Below, piece by piece: positions 11,297 to 20,302 of a stretch of DNA of 64,000 nucleotides. The stretch's first letter is position 1. Each line of letters starts with the position of its first letter. A program made the translations under genes and the position numbers. The notes beneath the pieces were generated by a model that worked only from the letters and a program-made list of their open reading frames with translations, did not search any database and was not told where the DNA came from. This DNA comes from Notospermus geniculatus. Lineage: Eukaryota > Nemertea > Pilidiophora > Heteronemertea > Lineidae. The stretch lies in contig NMRB01001520.1 in the NCBI GenBank assembly GCA_002633025.1, positions 95,002 to 159,001 of the forward strand, in the 5' to 3' direction.

Positions 11297-11755
11297 AAGT
11301 GGCAGTTTCCACATTGTTTGGGCACCCTCGATGGTAACCACGTTGTTATTAAAGAAACCCGCCAACACTGGATCTCAATTTTTCAATTACAAGGGCGCGT
11401 TCTCGACGATTCTCATGGCTTTGGTTGATGCCAATTATCGGTTTACGCCATCGAAACCGGAGCCTATGGTAGAAATAGTGATGGGGGTGTCTTTTCAAAC
11501 AGCATTCTTGGCCAGCGCATTATCACTGAAACACTGAACTTTCCACCAAATGAACCAATGCCACTTGTTGAACACAGAGGGGCCACTGCCGTACGTTTTT
11601 GTTGCTGACGAAGCATTCCCTCTCAGACCGAACATCCTTCGTCCTTAGGCCACACTTTTTTAATTTTTTTTTTGGTTTACGGATCCTCCGACGTTGATTT
11701 TTGCCAAAATGGGAAAAAAATAAAATGAGATTTTGGACCAATTTTATTTTATTTT
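11297..11755. repeat. Tandem duplication unit 1 inside Harbinger transposase
   Basis: 459-bp unit starting AAGTGGCAGTTTCCACATTG and ending in TTTTATTTTATTTT. It encodes the catalytic core around the first two acidic residues. Confidence 0.9.
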
Positions 11756-12216
11756 AAGTGGCAGTTTCCACATTGTTTGGGCGCCCTCGATGGTAGCCAC
11801 GTTGTTATTAAAGAAACCCGCCAACACTGGATCTCAATTTTTCAATTACAAGGGCGCGTTCTCGACGATTCTCATGGCTTTGGTTGATGCCAATTATCGG
11901 TTTACGCCATCGAAACCGGAGCCTATGGTAGAAATAGTGATGGGGGTGTCTTTTCAAACAGCATTCTTGGACAGCGCATTATCACTGAAACACTGAACTT
12001 TCCACCAAATGAACCAATGCCACTTGTTGAACACAGAGGGGCCACTGCCGTACGTTTTTGTTGCTGACGAAGCATTCCCTCTCAGACCGAACATCCTTCG
12101 TCCTTAGGCCACACTTTTTAAATTTTTTTTTTTGGTTTACGGATCCTCCGACGTTGATTTTTGCCAAAATGGGAAAAAAATAAAATGAGATTTTGGACCA
12201 ATTTTATTTTATTTTT
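11756..12216. repeat. Tandem duplication unit 2
   Basis: Near-identical second unit with only a few differences from 11297-11755 (for example GGGCGCCC for GGGCACCC, and one extra A in the poly-A/T tract). The very low divergence shows the duplication is recent. Confidence 0.9.
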
Positions 12217-12639
12217 TCTCCTCCGACTTCGCTCACAACGTCAAAGACATCATCGGAGAAAACAAAAGAATAAAACTGTATCACCTGTATCATCGACTTG
12301 ATTCTTTTTTCAATGGAAATCACAAAAAATAGATTTTGAATGCACGTGCACTCTGCTTTACACTGCCATGACATGCAAGAGTACCGGTACACGATCTTTT
12401 TTTGCTTCCAGGTAAAGCAACATCTGGGGTCCGATTGGGCCATTTTATTTTTATTTTTTTCTCTCCTCCGAAATTCAGTTCCTTCTGAAAAAATCTGTAA
12501 ACCAAAGAAATTAAAAAGTGTGGCCTTACCCTGGGAAAAGCTGCTCTCTGAACAAACAGTTGTTCAACTACAGGTTGAGTCGTGCTCGCCTTATTGTGGA
12601 GAATGCGTTTGGCATTCTGGCGACAAGTTACATCTTAAA

Positions 12640-13437
12640 AAGAGATTTGTAACATAAAAAGGCAATGGTTTAGTTGAATAATATCTACCTTTCTTAGTGA
12701 ACGTTTCCTGTTTAAAACCAAACCATTTATTAACTATTTCTACTACATGTTCTGTTATTCTGTTATAGAGGGTTTTTCTAATTTTAAAATCCATATCAGA
12801 AGCAATACGAGATACACCCTTAGCTTCTACAATCGAACTTTCTTCAGGTTCCCTATTCTGAATTAACATATCAAAGTTAAACTCCTTATCTTCGATCAAC
12901 ACAATCATGATGTAATTGTTATTATCACACTCAATCTTTACATGATGTATCTCACTATCTTCTATTGTCTTCTGCCACTCATTACAGAACTCACTTAAAC
13001 TAAAATGCTTGTTCAGTGGAAAAACATATTCTTTATCATCAATAAAATGTGTACCATAATAATTTTGTCGACTTTTTGTTGACTTGACTTTTGGCTCCTT
13101 CTTGCTGTGGCATGTTCGGGAATTTTTTAACTGCCTCTGTACAAACCTCTAAAGCATTTATAACTTCGCCTTTTTGATCATAATTTTCAGTGGCAAGAAA
13201 TTGAAAAACCTTCACACCTTATGGAAGAAAATCTCCAGTCCACCTAGAATTATAAAATGTTATATCTTTTATAGTAATAGACTTGATGAAATGGTAATTC
13301 TCCAAATATATATCAAATGTAGCTTCTTCACATTCTGGCTCATCAATAAAATAGTCGATTGAACTCTGTTCAGCTTTGCTGTCACTTCGTGATTCACCTG
13401 CCAGGATTGAACTTTGTTCACGTTTCACGATTTCCAT
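12640..13437 (-). pseudogene. Polinton left-end protein, unrecognised
   Basis: Starts at 13437 directly after GAATTAA and reads about 265 codons to the left border. One in-frame stop splits it at about 13219, and a further break lies between about 13030 and 13085. The N-terminal 25 residues are repeat-derived (KREQSSIL, then ESRSDSKAE), followed by an acidic segment YFIDEPECEEATFD. The C-terminal half is predicted alpha/beta with no motif I know. The last roughly 15 codons of the open frame are Harbinger sequence in antisense, so the true stop has probably been lost at the junction. I cannot assign a function. Confidence 0.5.
13361..13435. repeat. Dispersed palindromic linker repeat (copy in left-end gene)
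   Basis: Read on the coding (minus) strand, this has both modules of the family: GAACAAAGTTCAATCCTGG-type, then TCACGAAGTGACAGCAAAGC. It encodes KREQSSIL and ESRSDSKAE. See the first finding. Confidence 0.8.
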
Positions 13438-13493
13438 TTAATTCATAATAATTTGGTGGCGCTGAAGGCACAACTGGTGGGGGCCAATAATAA

Positions 13494-14156
13494 TTATAGA
13501 TATGATTTACCGTCGGTGACACTACGTGGTTTATTGTTTTTTAGTTTTTCTATCTTTTCGTTCTGAGCTAACTTTTTTCCTTCTTCTAAAAAAGTCTTTT
13601 TAAGTGCTTCCACATCAACATTTTGGTTTGCAGCAGTTTCTCTTTGCTTTTTTCTTATGCCATTCTTTAAGACAATATATTTCTCCTTTTCACTGGTAAT
13701 TAGTGAGAAGTCTTCTTGTGTAATATGTGAATCTGATAAAGCCTTACTAATTAAGTTATTAACAGTGTTTAATTTTGAGACTGCTAACATTCCTATCTTT
13801 TCATGTTTTTCAATTTTTTCCTGAATATTCTTCTTTTTCCATGTTAACCCTGAAGAAATTAATGCAGACGCAATTGTTACACCTCCTAATGCAAAACCAA
13901 TTGGGGCTGTAATCATGCCAGCTATTGCACTCACCCCAGCCGAACCAGCAGCAACACTTGTAAAATTTAAAACATGACTAAAAGCCGTCATAACATTAAA
14001 TGCCTTCATGTACTTAGAATGTATAGTTCTTCTTAATTCTATTTCATCCTCGAAAAACTTTTTTATTTCTGAAATATGATGTAATCTAAACTCTGTCGGA
14101 CTCATTTCAGGTTTCAAATCGGGATATAATCTTTTAGTTTCACTTTCTTCACCCAT
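13494..14156 (-). CDS. Polinton membrane-associated protein, 220 aa
   Basis: An intact frame beginning at ATG 14156, which is abutted by CATACTAAATAA. The N-terminal third is charged (YPDLKPEMSPTEFRLHHISE). Residues about 65-105 form a long hydrophobic, Gly/Ala-rich stretch (SVAAGSAGVSAIAGMI then FALGGVTIASALISSG), long enough for a helical hairpin or two membrane spans. The C-terminal 110 residues are Lys/Glu-rich and likely coiled. The very C-terminus (PRSVTDGKSYL) is a copy of the dispersed linker repeat. It is one of the few unbroken genes of the element. The hydrophobic hairpin suggests a virion membrane or entry-related role, but this is inference and I do not recognise a family. Confidence 0.6.
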   Translation of the reverse strand: MGEESETKRLYPDLKPEMSPTEFRLHHISEIKKFFEDEIELRRTIHSKYMKAFNVMTAFSHVLNFTSVAAGSAGVSAIAGMITAPIGFALGGVTIASALISSGLTWKKKNIQEKIEKHEKIGMLAVSKLNTVNNLISKALSDSHITQEDFSLITSEKEKYIVLKNGIRKKQRETAANQNVDVEALKKTFLEEGKKLAQNEKIEKLKNNKPRSVTDGKSYL

Positions 14157-14157
14157 T

Positions 14158-14561
14158 TATTTAGTATGAAATAGTTGAGTCTAATTGTTGAGGTTCAGCT
14201 TTGCTGTCACTTCGTGATTTAGGTTTAGGCGGTTCAACTTTAGGCGGTTCAAGTTTAGGTGCTTCAAGTGTAGGTGCTTCAGCTTTGCTGTCACTTCGTG
14301 ATTCAGCTCTGCCGTTGCTTTGCAATTCAAGTTCAGGGATAACCCAATCACCATCAACTAAAATTCAGGTTCTGGTAAATAGGCTCTGCCGTCGCTTTGC
14401 GAATCGGGTGAACTTCGTTCAGCTTTGCTGGCGTTCCACGATTCGGTCTTCAGGCTTTCTGGCGTTTCAGGATTCAGCCCTGCTGTCACGAAGTGATTTG
14501 ATTCCTCCAGCATTTTGTGCCAATTCTTCGGTCTCTTTGAATAACCCCAATATCTGCTCAT
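14158..14561 (-). pseudogene. Small Polinton protein built largely of linker repeats
   Basis: ATG at 14561 preceded by TTATCATAA. It begins MSRYWGYSKRPKNWHKML, a basic aromatic N-terminus that looks conserved. After it, almost everything is repeat-derived: several copies of SKAE / SDGRAE-type segments and Pro-rich KLEPPK-like repeats. A stop after LPEPEF near 14358 is bypassed in another frame that continues to about 14162, just before the next gene, so a single frameshift is likely. No known function. Confidence 0.5.
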
Positions 14562-14640
14562 TTATGATAATGAAATTCTCACAGCTCCGCCGATTCAGCT
14601 CTGCTGTCACTTCGTGATCGTGAAATGACGAAGTCGTGAT
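14190..14640. repeat. Cluster of dispersed palindromic linker repeats
   Basis: On the + strand, copies of GCTTTGCTGTCACTTCGTGATT occur at about 14196-14219, 14280-14303 and 14597-14618. Diverged versions lie at 14304-14328, 14378-14404, 14421-14445 and 14475-14500. Some keep only the TCAC-TTC-GTGA palindrome and others only the GCTTTGC half. All are sense-oriented with respect to the minus-strand gene. Confidence 0.8.
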
Positions 14641-14650
14641 CTTTGATCAA

Positions 14651-15362
14651 TTACTCAGATCTTATGATTCCAATCTCATACTGAATATCCGCTCCATTAA
14701 ATTTTATGTCTTTATTTTTTTCATCAGTGATCCAAAGCCTTAATTTGCTAAATCTTTCCTTGCAAGGTCTTGGTCCTGTTAAATTGACGAAGTTGTATTG
14801 TAGCATTTCTCCAAAATCACATTCTTTAATTGGTAATCTGGCTAATACATCACTTCTCTTGCCATTATAAAGTATATGTTCTGTGTTAATTATATCACAA
14901 TGAATAACGAAATAATCAAAAGGTTTGAAATTGATTGGTGTATCACCTATTATTACTCCTTTTGATCTATCTATTGCAGTTGGTCCTGTGTATCTATTAT
15001 TAAGGCCTAATAATTTTTTAGAATGTTCATCTATAAGAATTTTATAATCATCAGCAGTACGACCTCTAGCTATACTAAATAAAATTTGTATCTTTGCATC
15101 ATAAGGGCGTAAATCAAACGATATCTTGTTTCTGTCTATGCCTTTGCGTGTAATTGATTTTTGGATTCCTTGTTGAATAAAGGCAATGTATAGAATCCAT
15201 CTGGCATAATAATATGTTTTCCACGACGATCTTCATAAATAACAAACCTAGTATTATGTCTTGATTCTGAAATATTGTAAAATATCTGCCAAACCAATGT
15301 GTTGACACCCCGGGGTTGACACAGTCATCTCGTTCGCCCGGAGTAGAAAAGTTAAATACCAT
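14651..15362 (-). pseudogene. Minor capsid (penton-like) jelly-roll protein, frameshifted
   Basis: ATG at 15362 directly after TATAA. The first frame opens FNFSTPGERDDCVNPG and shifts in the CCCCGGGG run at about 15310. A second frame carries YEDRRGKHIIMPDG, and a third runs without an ATG from about 15130 to the stop at 14651-14653. That last block of about 160 codons contains NRYTGPTAIDRSKG, FKPFDYFVIHCDI and NGKRSDVLARLPI. The succession of short beta-strand segments is what a single jelly-roll minor capsid protein would show, and its position near the capsid and ATPase genes agrees. The penton assignment rests on my recollection of Polinton gene content, not on a search. Confidence 0.5.
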
Positions 15363-15374
15363 TTATACATATGT

Positions 15375-16900
15375 GATGGTGATGAGAACTACATGGAAAG
15401 AGCTTTATTACTGAATCAACAAACTGAAGCTGTAGTGAATTGAAGGACGGCAAGGTCCAAGGGCACTAGAACAATCATTTGAAAGGCTGGTGTTAACGGC
15501 AGGTAATCACTTCGACAAACACAGTAACAGCTTTGACTTTTTATTTTATAAATGTTGACTGAGAGATATCCAAAGAAAGAACAGGCACATATTATAGAAT
15601 CGACACACAAAATGATACAGAAAGTCAACTTCCAGAAACGCGCGAATCTTCGACCCCAACGGGTCTTTTTCAAGCTGGACACGTCTTTAGCAGAAATTTC
15701 TGAAGCGACAAAGAGATTGTTTGGGGTCTCGTTCAATAGAGGTGCAAAATAATAATAACTGGCTTATTAGGCCTAAAGGTGAAAGACATGCTCCCAACCG
15801 GACTCGAACCCACGGAGCCTCGCATTAGGCATGAATTGCCTTAACCAGCAGGCCAAATTCCACGTTCAAAAAAGATGGTTCAGTGACCGATGTTAAGATT
15901 TCGAAGTTCGATGCATTTTGGGAGGCCACCCGGTACATGTACGTGAGAGGTCATTTCAAACTTTGCAAATTCGTCTCCAATATCCTGTGTTGAAACTTTG
16001 CTCCTCAGTACATTGCCAAAATACCAGGACAAAAATTCCCATTCAAAAAGCCTCGAAAGAAAACAATTTACCTCCTGAATGAACAAGCCTCAGGGGGGGG
16101 GGGGGAGAGGGGGGCAGAGTCCACGGCTTGTTGTTAAAATCGGAAAAGTTTTATCCACAGATGTTAAGTGATCAGAATGCTGTTGGTAGTATGGCTGCTT
16201 CAGATAGTGGTAACTTTACAGGGAGTAGGATCCTCTCTTTGAGTACCCATGTCTGGTACTCAAAAGTTGTTCACAAGACATGATCATTTCACACCTGAGA
16301 TGCGTTCAGCCCGTTCAATATGCATCAGTCCAAACCGTAAATTTGGTAGGAGTAGGCCTAAGCTTGGTTGAATTACATGTACATGTACTCAACAAGTATA
16401 ATTCCTCCAAACATAACTGCTCGAGGTCGTCAGTGACTCAGTTCTTTCATGCGACATGTAATTGCAGCAGTTTGGCGGAACAAACTATCAGCTTTGATTG
16501 CAGCCCTCTATGTAGTTTGATTAGGTCCCGAACTGTGTAGGCCTACAGAATTAATGAACTCTAATCCACATATCTTATCCTGGCAAATTGTCTCATTTAA
16601 AAGTGTTTCTTTGCAACTAGATCCTATATTTCTTTGCCTGCTAAGTAAGTCGGGAGCTCAGATTGTTTTTCCTGTTGGCAATAGGCCTACATACACTTCT
16701 TGGAATAAGTTCCAGCTCAGCAAGTTTTCTCTATTCTTGTTGCCTAATCAAGGACAAGTTAATTTGCTAGTTCTGGAACTTTTTCTGAAAGGTGCATAGG
16801 GGCCTACCAGTAACTCCGACGAAGTCCCTTTTACCAATATTTATTTCATATCGTCTTAGATGGATGCTTTACCAAGCCAGTGCCCAAATACTATTTCATT
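15375..16900. mobile_element. About 1.5-kb insertion between two Polinton genes
   Basis: Everything between the penton-like start (15362) and the end of the next gene (16908) is foreign in composition. It is less AT-rich, has no gene, and contains four exact TAGGCCTA palindromes (near 15770, 16350, 16537 and 16684), which I do not see in the Polinton genes themselves. It includes a tRNA-like SINE head at 15790-15870 and a G-run at about 16093-16110. Precise ends and target duplication are not clear. Confidence 0.6.
15788..15870 (-). repeat. tRNA-derived SINE head
   Basis: The reverse complement reads TGGCCTGCTGGTTAAGGC (A-box-like), then GGTTCGAGTCCGG (B-box) 40-45 bp later, as in a tRNA-derived RNA polymerase III promoter. 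The acceptor stem does not close, so it is not an intact tRNA gene. Confidence 0.6.
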
Positions 16901-16907
16901 ACATTAA

Positions 16908-17348
16908 TTATTTCAAGAACTTCCNATTTTGAGTTTGTTCCACTTTAGGTTCCAGCTTTGCTGGCGTTTCACGTTTAGGTTTTCCCCATCCCGAAGGGCC
17001 AGCACCGCTCAATTTGCACCAAACTATTACGCCACCAACAATTAAAACTGTTGGTAATAATAAGGCTGATCGGCCCCATGAGAAATTATTTTCCGCAGCT
17101 TTTTGGGATTCACCTTCGTCGCTTCGTGAAACGGGGTCATCAGTAATTGTTTCAGTCTTATCATTCCTATCACTTAATTCACCTTCAGTGACCCTTCGGG
17201 ATGATGAAACGGGAGCAGAGTTCAATAAATCCTGTTTTCTCTTTTTAAATTCTTGTGATCATTTCCCTAATTCTCTACTCCAAGCTAATTGCTTTTCTGA
17301 TCTAGGTTTTTTGGGGGGTGTAACTGTAACTGTCTGTGTCGTTTCCAT
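16908..17348 (-). pseudogene. Polinton single-pass membrane protein
   Basis: Start taken at ATG 17348, which follows GGATATAA. The first block is Lys/Pro-rich (TPPKKPRSEKQLAW) and runs into an in-frame TGA near 17261. The same frame then continues through an acidic linker with repeat-derived segments (SRRVTEGELSD, SRSDEGES) to a transmembrane helix ALLLPTVLIVGGVIVW and a basic tail. The start lies inside the 3' end of the preceding gene. An N at 16925 is just before the stop. Probably a small virion membrane protein; no family known to me. Confidence 0.5.
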
Positions 17349-18051
17349 TTATATCCGTTGAAAATGACCCAGTTTCTCTAACTCGGACTCTGTCCGGCAA
17401 AGCCGCACTCTGTGGCCGATCAGCCGAACAATTTCCAAATGTAATTAAACTTGCAATTGCCATTAAAGATCCCATTTTCACAGTTAACCATCCTGTCCAT
17501 CTATCCATTTCACTATTTACAATGTAGTCATTTCTTAAGTCTTCATAAAGCTTATCTTCATCACTAATAGGAAGAAGCCAAGTTGCCAGTTTAGAATAAG
17601 ATTTGAGTATCATCTTACCAAAAGTATCATTAATTCTAGTTGATATTGTGCTTATGTAAAGCCTGTGATACTTTATTAAGTCTTTTTCAAGCATGTTGTC
17701 AACATCGTTAAAAGTTAGTTGTTTCCCAATAAACTCTTTTGTCTTACCAGTTGCAACTAAAATCTCTAAATCTGCTTTAGCTTGTTTACCTTGTTCAGAC
17801 AGTAATCAACTAGGAGCTACACTAGAAGCAACTGGATTTACCATAGGATTTACTAGTTTTACACTAGGGGCAACTGGATTTACACTAGAATTGACTGCTT
17901 GTTGGTTTCTAGTTGGAGCTAGTTGGTTTCTAGTTGGGTCTAGTTGACCACTAGTTGGGTCTTGTTGACCACTAGCTACTTGGTTCGTAGTTGGTAAAAT
18001 ACCCATATTTTTCATTATATTATCTACAGCTTGTATTTCAGCGTTATTCAT
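17302..18051 (-). pseudogene. Polinton protein with Thr/Pro/Asn-rich N-terminus and one membrane span
   Basis: ATG at 18051 abutted by TTAATTAA. About 75 residues of low-complexity tandem sequence (TRNQLAPTRNQ, VNPVAPSVKLVNP) lead to an in-frame TGA at about 17803. The same frame continues for about 165 codons with KADLEILVATGK, DKLYEDLRNDYIV and the membrane-like MGSLMAIASLITFG. The tail is repeat-derived (DRPQSAALPDRVRV). One point mutation therefore separates it from an intact gene of about 250 codons. It lies between the ATPase and the small membrane protein in a tightly packed block. Role unknown, likely structural. Confidence 0.5.
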
Positions 18052-18699
18052 TTAATTAATAAGAAATCGAGAGGAAATTGTAATCTCAACACTAGTTTTG
18101 CATTTCTATTGTCTTTTAACTCCTTGATTACTTCATTTCTTATTTCTTTAGGGATAATAGCGTTTTCTTCTAATGCTTGTTTCATTGCATTTACATCTTT
18201 GTTAAAGAAAAGCACCAATAATCTGATATTCTCTCTAAAATCCTTCACAATTGAATTATACTTTTGAATCAATACCCAAGTGGTAATTCCATAATGTCTT
18301 CCCGAAAATGCTAATTCACACAATTCAGTCGCTTTCCTTTTGACTATCTTGTAAATTAGCGCAATCATCAATTATAAACAAAGTATTAGTACCTTTAAAA
18401 ATTTGCATGCAACACCAAAGAACAGTGTTAAGTTCCGTTTGTACCAAAAGTGGATTGAATACAATAAAGTTCCTATCTTTAAAAATCCATTGACGGTTAT
18501 ATGTTTTATTATAATCAAATGTTGGACAAAATAAAACAATATTATCAAAATAACCGTGGTATATTGTTTCCAACAAATCAAGCACAAAATGTGTTTTTCC
18601 GCAATTGGTTACCTCTGAAATAATAGCATTGTAAGGCTCAAAAATAAATAGTTTGTTGTCACTTCGTGATTCAACTTCGTTGACGCTTTGCAATTTCAT
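18048..18699 (-). pseudogene. Genome-packaging ATPase (FtsK/HerA, A32-like), frameshifted
   Basis: ATG at 18699, 15 bp from the divergent start at 18715. The first block contains a P-loop EVTNCGKTHF at about residues 29-38, with the leading Gly of the usual Walker A changed. It is followed by IVLFCPTFDYNKTY and the Walker B box TLFIIDDCA at about residue 110. The frame shifts near 18340. The second block carries ELAFSGRHYGITTWVL, the segment after Walker B in this family, and the C-terminal helices. Residues 6-16 (VNEVESRSDNK) are a linker-repeat copy. The enzyme pumps DNA into the capsid. Assignment is strong, activity of this copy unlikely. Confidence 0.85.
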
Positions 18700-18714
18700 T
18701 TATTATAAATAACA
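18700..18714. promoter_or_regulatory. 15-bp divergent intergenic region
   Basis: The ATPase start (minus, 18699) and the next plus-strand start (18715) are separated only by TTATTATAAATAACA. An AT-rich TATTATAAAT core is the only possible regulatory sequence between the two gene blocks. On the minus strand it reads TTATTTATAATAA directly against the ATG. Confidence 0.55.
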
Positions 18715-19993
18715 ATGTGGCAAGATGGTAACATAATATTTACTCAAAGAACTTTAACTCCAGAGAAAACTTCTCATAAACCACCAAAAGAAACTAAACC
18801 ACCAAAAGAAACTAGAGAGCCAAAACTGGCGGAGCCAAAACTTGTTAACAGGCCTGAAATCCTGGAAGGTAAGCGAAGCTTAATAAAAGAAGATATGGAT
18901 ATTTTACAATTTAAAGTTTACGTTACAGAAACAAGATATTTCTGGGTTAATTTACCAGACGTTGTGCCAATTAGTATTAATTTTACAAGGAAAGAAGATG
19001 TTATACGTTTTAAAAGGAAACCATTAACGTTCTACCAAAATCAATATAACATGGAAATTTGGTGTGCAACAGCTGGTTGTGGAATTTCACTTAATAATTT
19101 GAATAATACAATTCCGTTAATTAATCGTGAAACGTCAGCTTTGCTGAATACAGTTTACAGATTTCATTTGTATTATCAAGTTAATAAAATACTAAAATAC
19201 TTACAAATACCAAGACCAGGTGAAACAGATTTCAATCCCATAAATAATCACATTAACCAGAGAAATTACGATTTTATAAAGTTTGGAATCAGTACTCATC
19301 AAGAATTTTACATTGATGAACCCTGGCCTTATGATTATAATCCTAATCTTAGTTTCTGGAAAGGAATAACTGTTACATCTGGTGGTCATCCTAAAAAAAT
19401 ACCCACATATGTTCACTAAAGATCTGGGATGAAGGTGTAAGACTTATGAGAAAAGAACATGATCCACCAGCTTTCTTTTATAAACATATAGCAGATGAAA
19501 GAGGTGAAAAAACATTTGATGTTCTAAAACAAACTGATTATCCAAGATATTTGAAATTCATACCTAAGAATACAGGCCTAATATCAGTCGGAATTCAAAG
19601 ATTAAATGATTCAATCAGAACATTTGTTTATTGTGTTTTAGGAGCACAAGCTGATGCTAAAACTGCAATAATTGGAAGTTTTGGAATTGATCCTGACACA
19701 CAAAAACAATTTCTTAAGCTGTTGAATGATTCTATAAATAAACACGCTGACATTCCAACTTCTATTGCAGGATATCAAAAAGCAATAACAGACACACATG
19801 TTAGGTTAGATTAGATTATGTAATTGGCCCAGGTTTATACATCATAAGTTCAGATATGGTTTTAAAAGTTGGAAAAATAGAAAATTATAACAATAATATC
19901 TTGATAGCTTCTAAAACTATGACAGCTGGAAAGAATGACATTAATAAAGAAAAAAAGAAGACTTTCGCCATTAATGGAAGGATTACCAGTTAA
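18715..19993 (+). pseudogene. Large plus-strand Polinton protein, two frameshifts
   Basis: The first block (18715-19419) begins MWQDGNIIFTQRTL, then a Lys/Pro/Glu repeat-like linker and RPEILEGKRSLIKED, a copy of the second linker module. A well-folded-looking region rich in aromatic residues follows (ETRYFWVNLPDVVPISINF). A frameshift at about 19410 leads into 19446-19814 (HDPPAFFYKHIADERG). Another near 19810 leads to a segment ending at 19993 (GPGLYIISSDMVLKVG). About 425 codons in all. Its place next to capsid genes suggests a virion component. I do not recognise the family with confidence. Confidence 0.5.
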
Positions 19994-20264
19994 AATGATT
20001 AGAACTAAAGTTAATGATGTGGCGGCTTCGCCTTTTCACGATGGCGGTGTAGCCGTAGCGACAAAGTCATCAATGAAGTTGAATCACGAAGTGGCAGCAA
20101 AGCTGAATCACGATGAAATAAAACCTATAAAACCAACTACAGAAACCAAAACTACAGAAACCAAAACTCACGAAGATATCCTGGAAGGTGAACATAGTTC
20201 AATAAAGTTCGCGTTATATGGTATAACTGGCGGATTGGTTGGTTTAGCTTTACTTTTACGCTAA
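19935..20264 (+). CDS. Small basic, C-terminally membrane-anchored Polinton protein
   Basis: 109 residues. It starts within the tail of the previous gene in another frame. The N-terminus is strongly basic with MTLIKKKRRLSPLMEGLP. The middle of about 60 residues is almost wholly linker repeat: HDGGVAVATKSS, then LNHEVAAKLNHDE, then TTETKTTETKT, then HEDILEGEHSSIK. It ends in a hydrophobic helix FALYGITGGLVGLALLLR. The basic head recalls small DNA-condensing core or minor capsid peptides of DNA viruses, but that is only an analogy. Confidence 0.5.
   Translation: MTLIKKKRRLSPLMEGLPVKMIRTKVNDVAASPFHDGGVAVATKSSMKLNHEVAAKLNHDEIKPIKPTTETKTTETKTHEDILEGEHSSIKFALYGITGGLVGLALLLR
20015..20200. repeat. 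Dispersed palindromic linker repeats, both modules
   Basis: Here the coding strand is +. TCACGAAGTGGCAGCAAAGC at about 20084-20103 is the same orientation relative to the gene as in minus-strand genes, but it is read in another frame (HEVAAK instead of SRSDSK). The second module, ATCCTGGAAGGTGAACATAG, follows at about 20178-20197. Confidence 0.8.
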
Positions 20265-20302
20265 CGCTTTGCGCAAAAGCTGAGTTAGTTTATACTATAT
20301 AA

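Larger units (their letters stand above)
9150..12636 (+). pseudogene. PIF/Harbinger transposase (HARBI1-like), broken
   Basis: Exon 1 ends at 9489 (CTGAG then GTAGGT) and encodes RRWMVHPLNQLR, YGSYHHLVQEL and LTLR, the usual N-terminal signature of Harbinger transposases. The next exon starts at 11117 after an intron of about 1.63 kb (TTGCAG acceptor). It begins FLATG, then an in-frame TAA, then SYMSLAFNYRIGHSTV. The DDE region has CLGTLDGNHVVIK (first D) and ALVDANYRF (second D), but the frame breaks between them. A 459-bp tandem duplication follows, and the family C-terminal motif NYRLSRARLIVENAFGILA appears at about 12565-12625 before the Polinton starts. It would cut and paste its own element, but this copy is dead. 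Confidence 0.85.

Noticed and set aside
12204-12508. Minus-strand frames with Lys-rich sequence near the Harbinger end
   Set aside because: AT-rich, overlap each other, and lie antisense to the transposase remnant; no motif.
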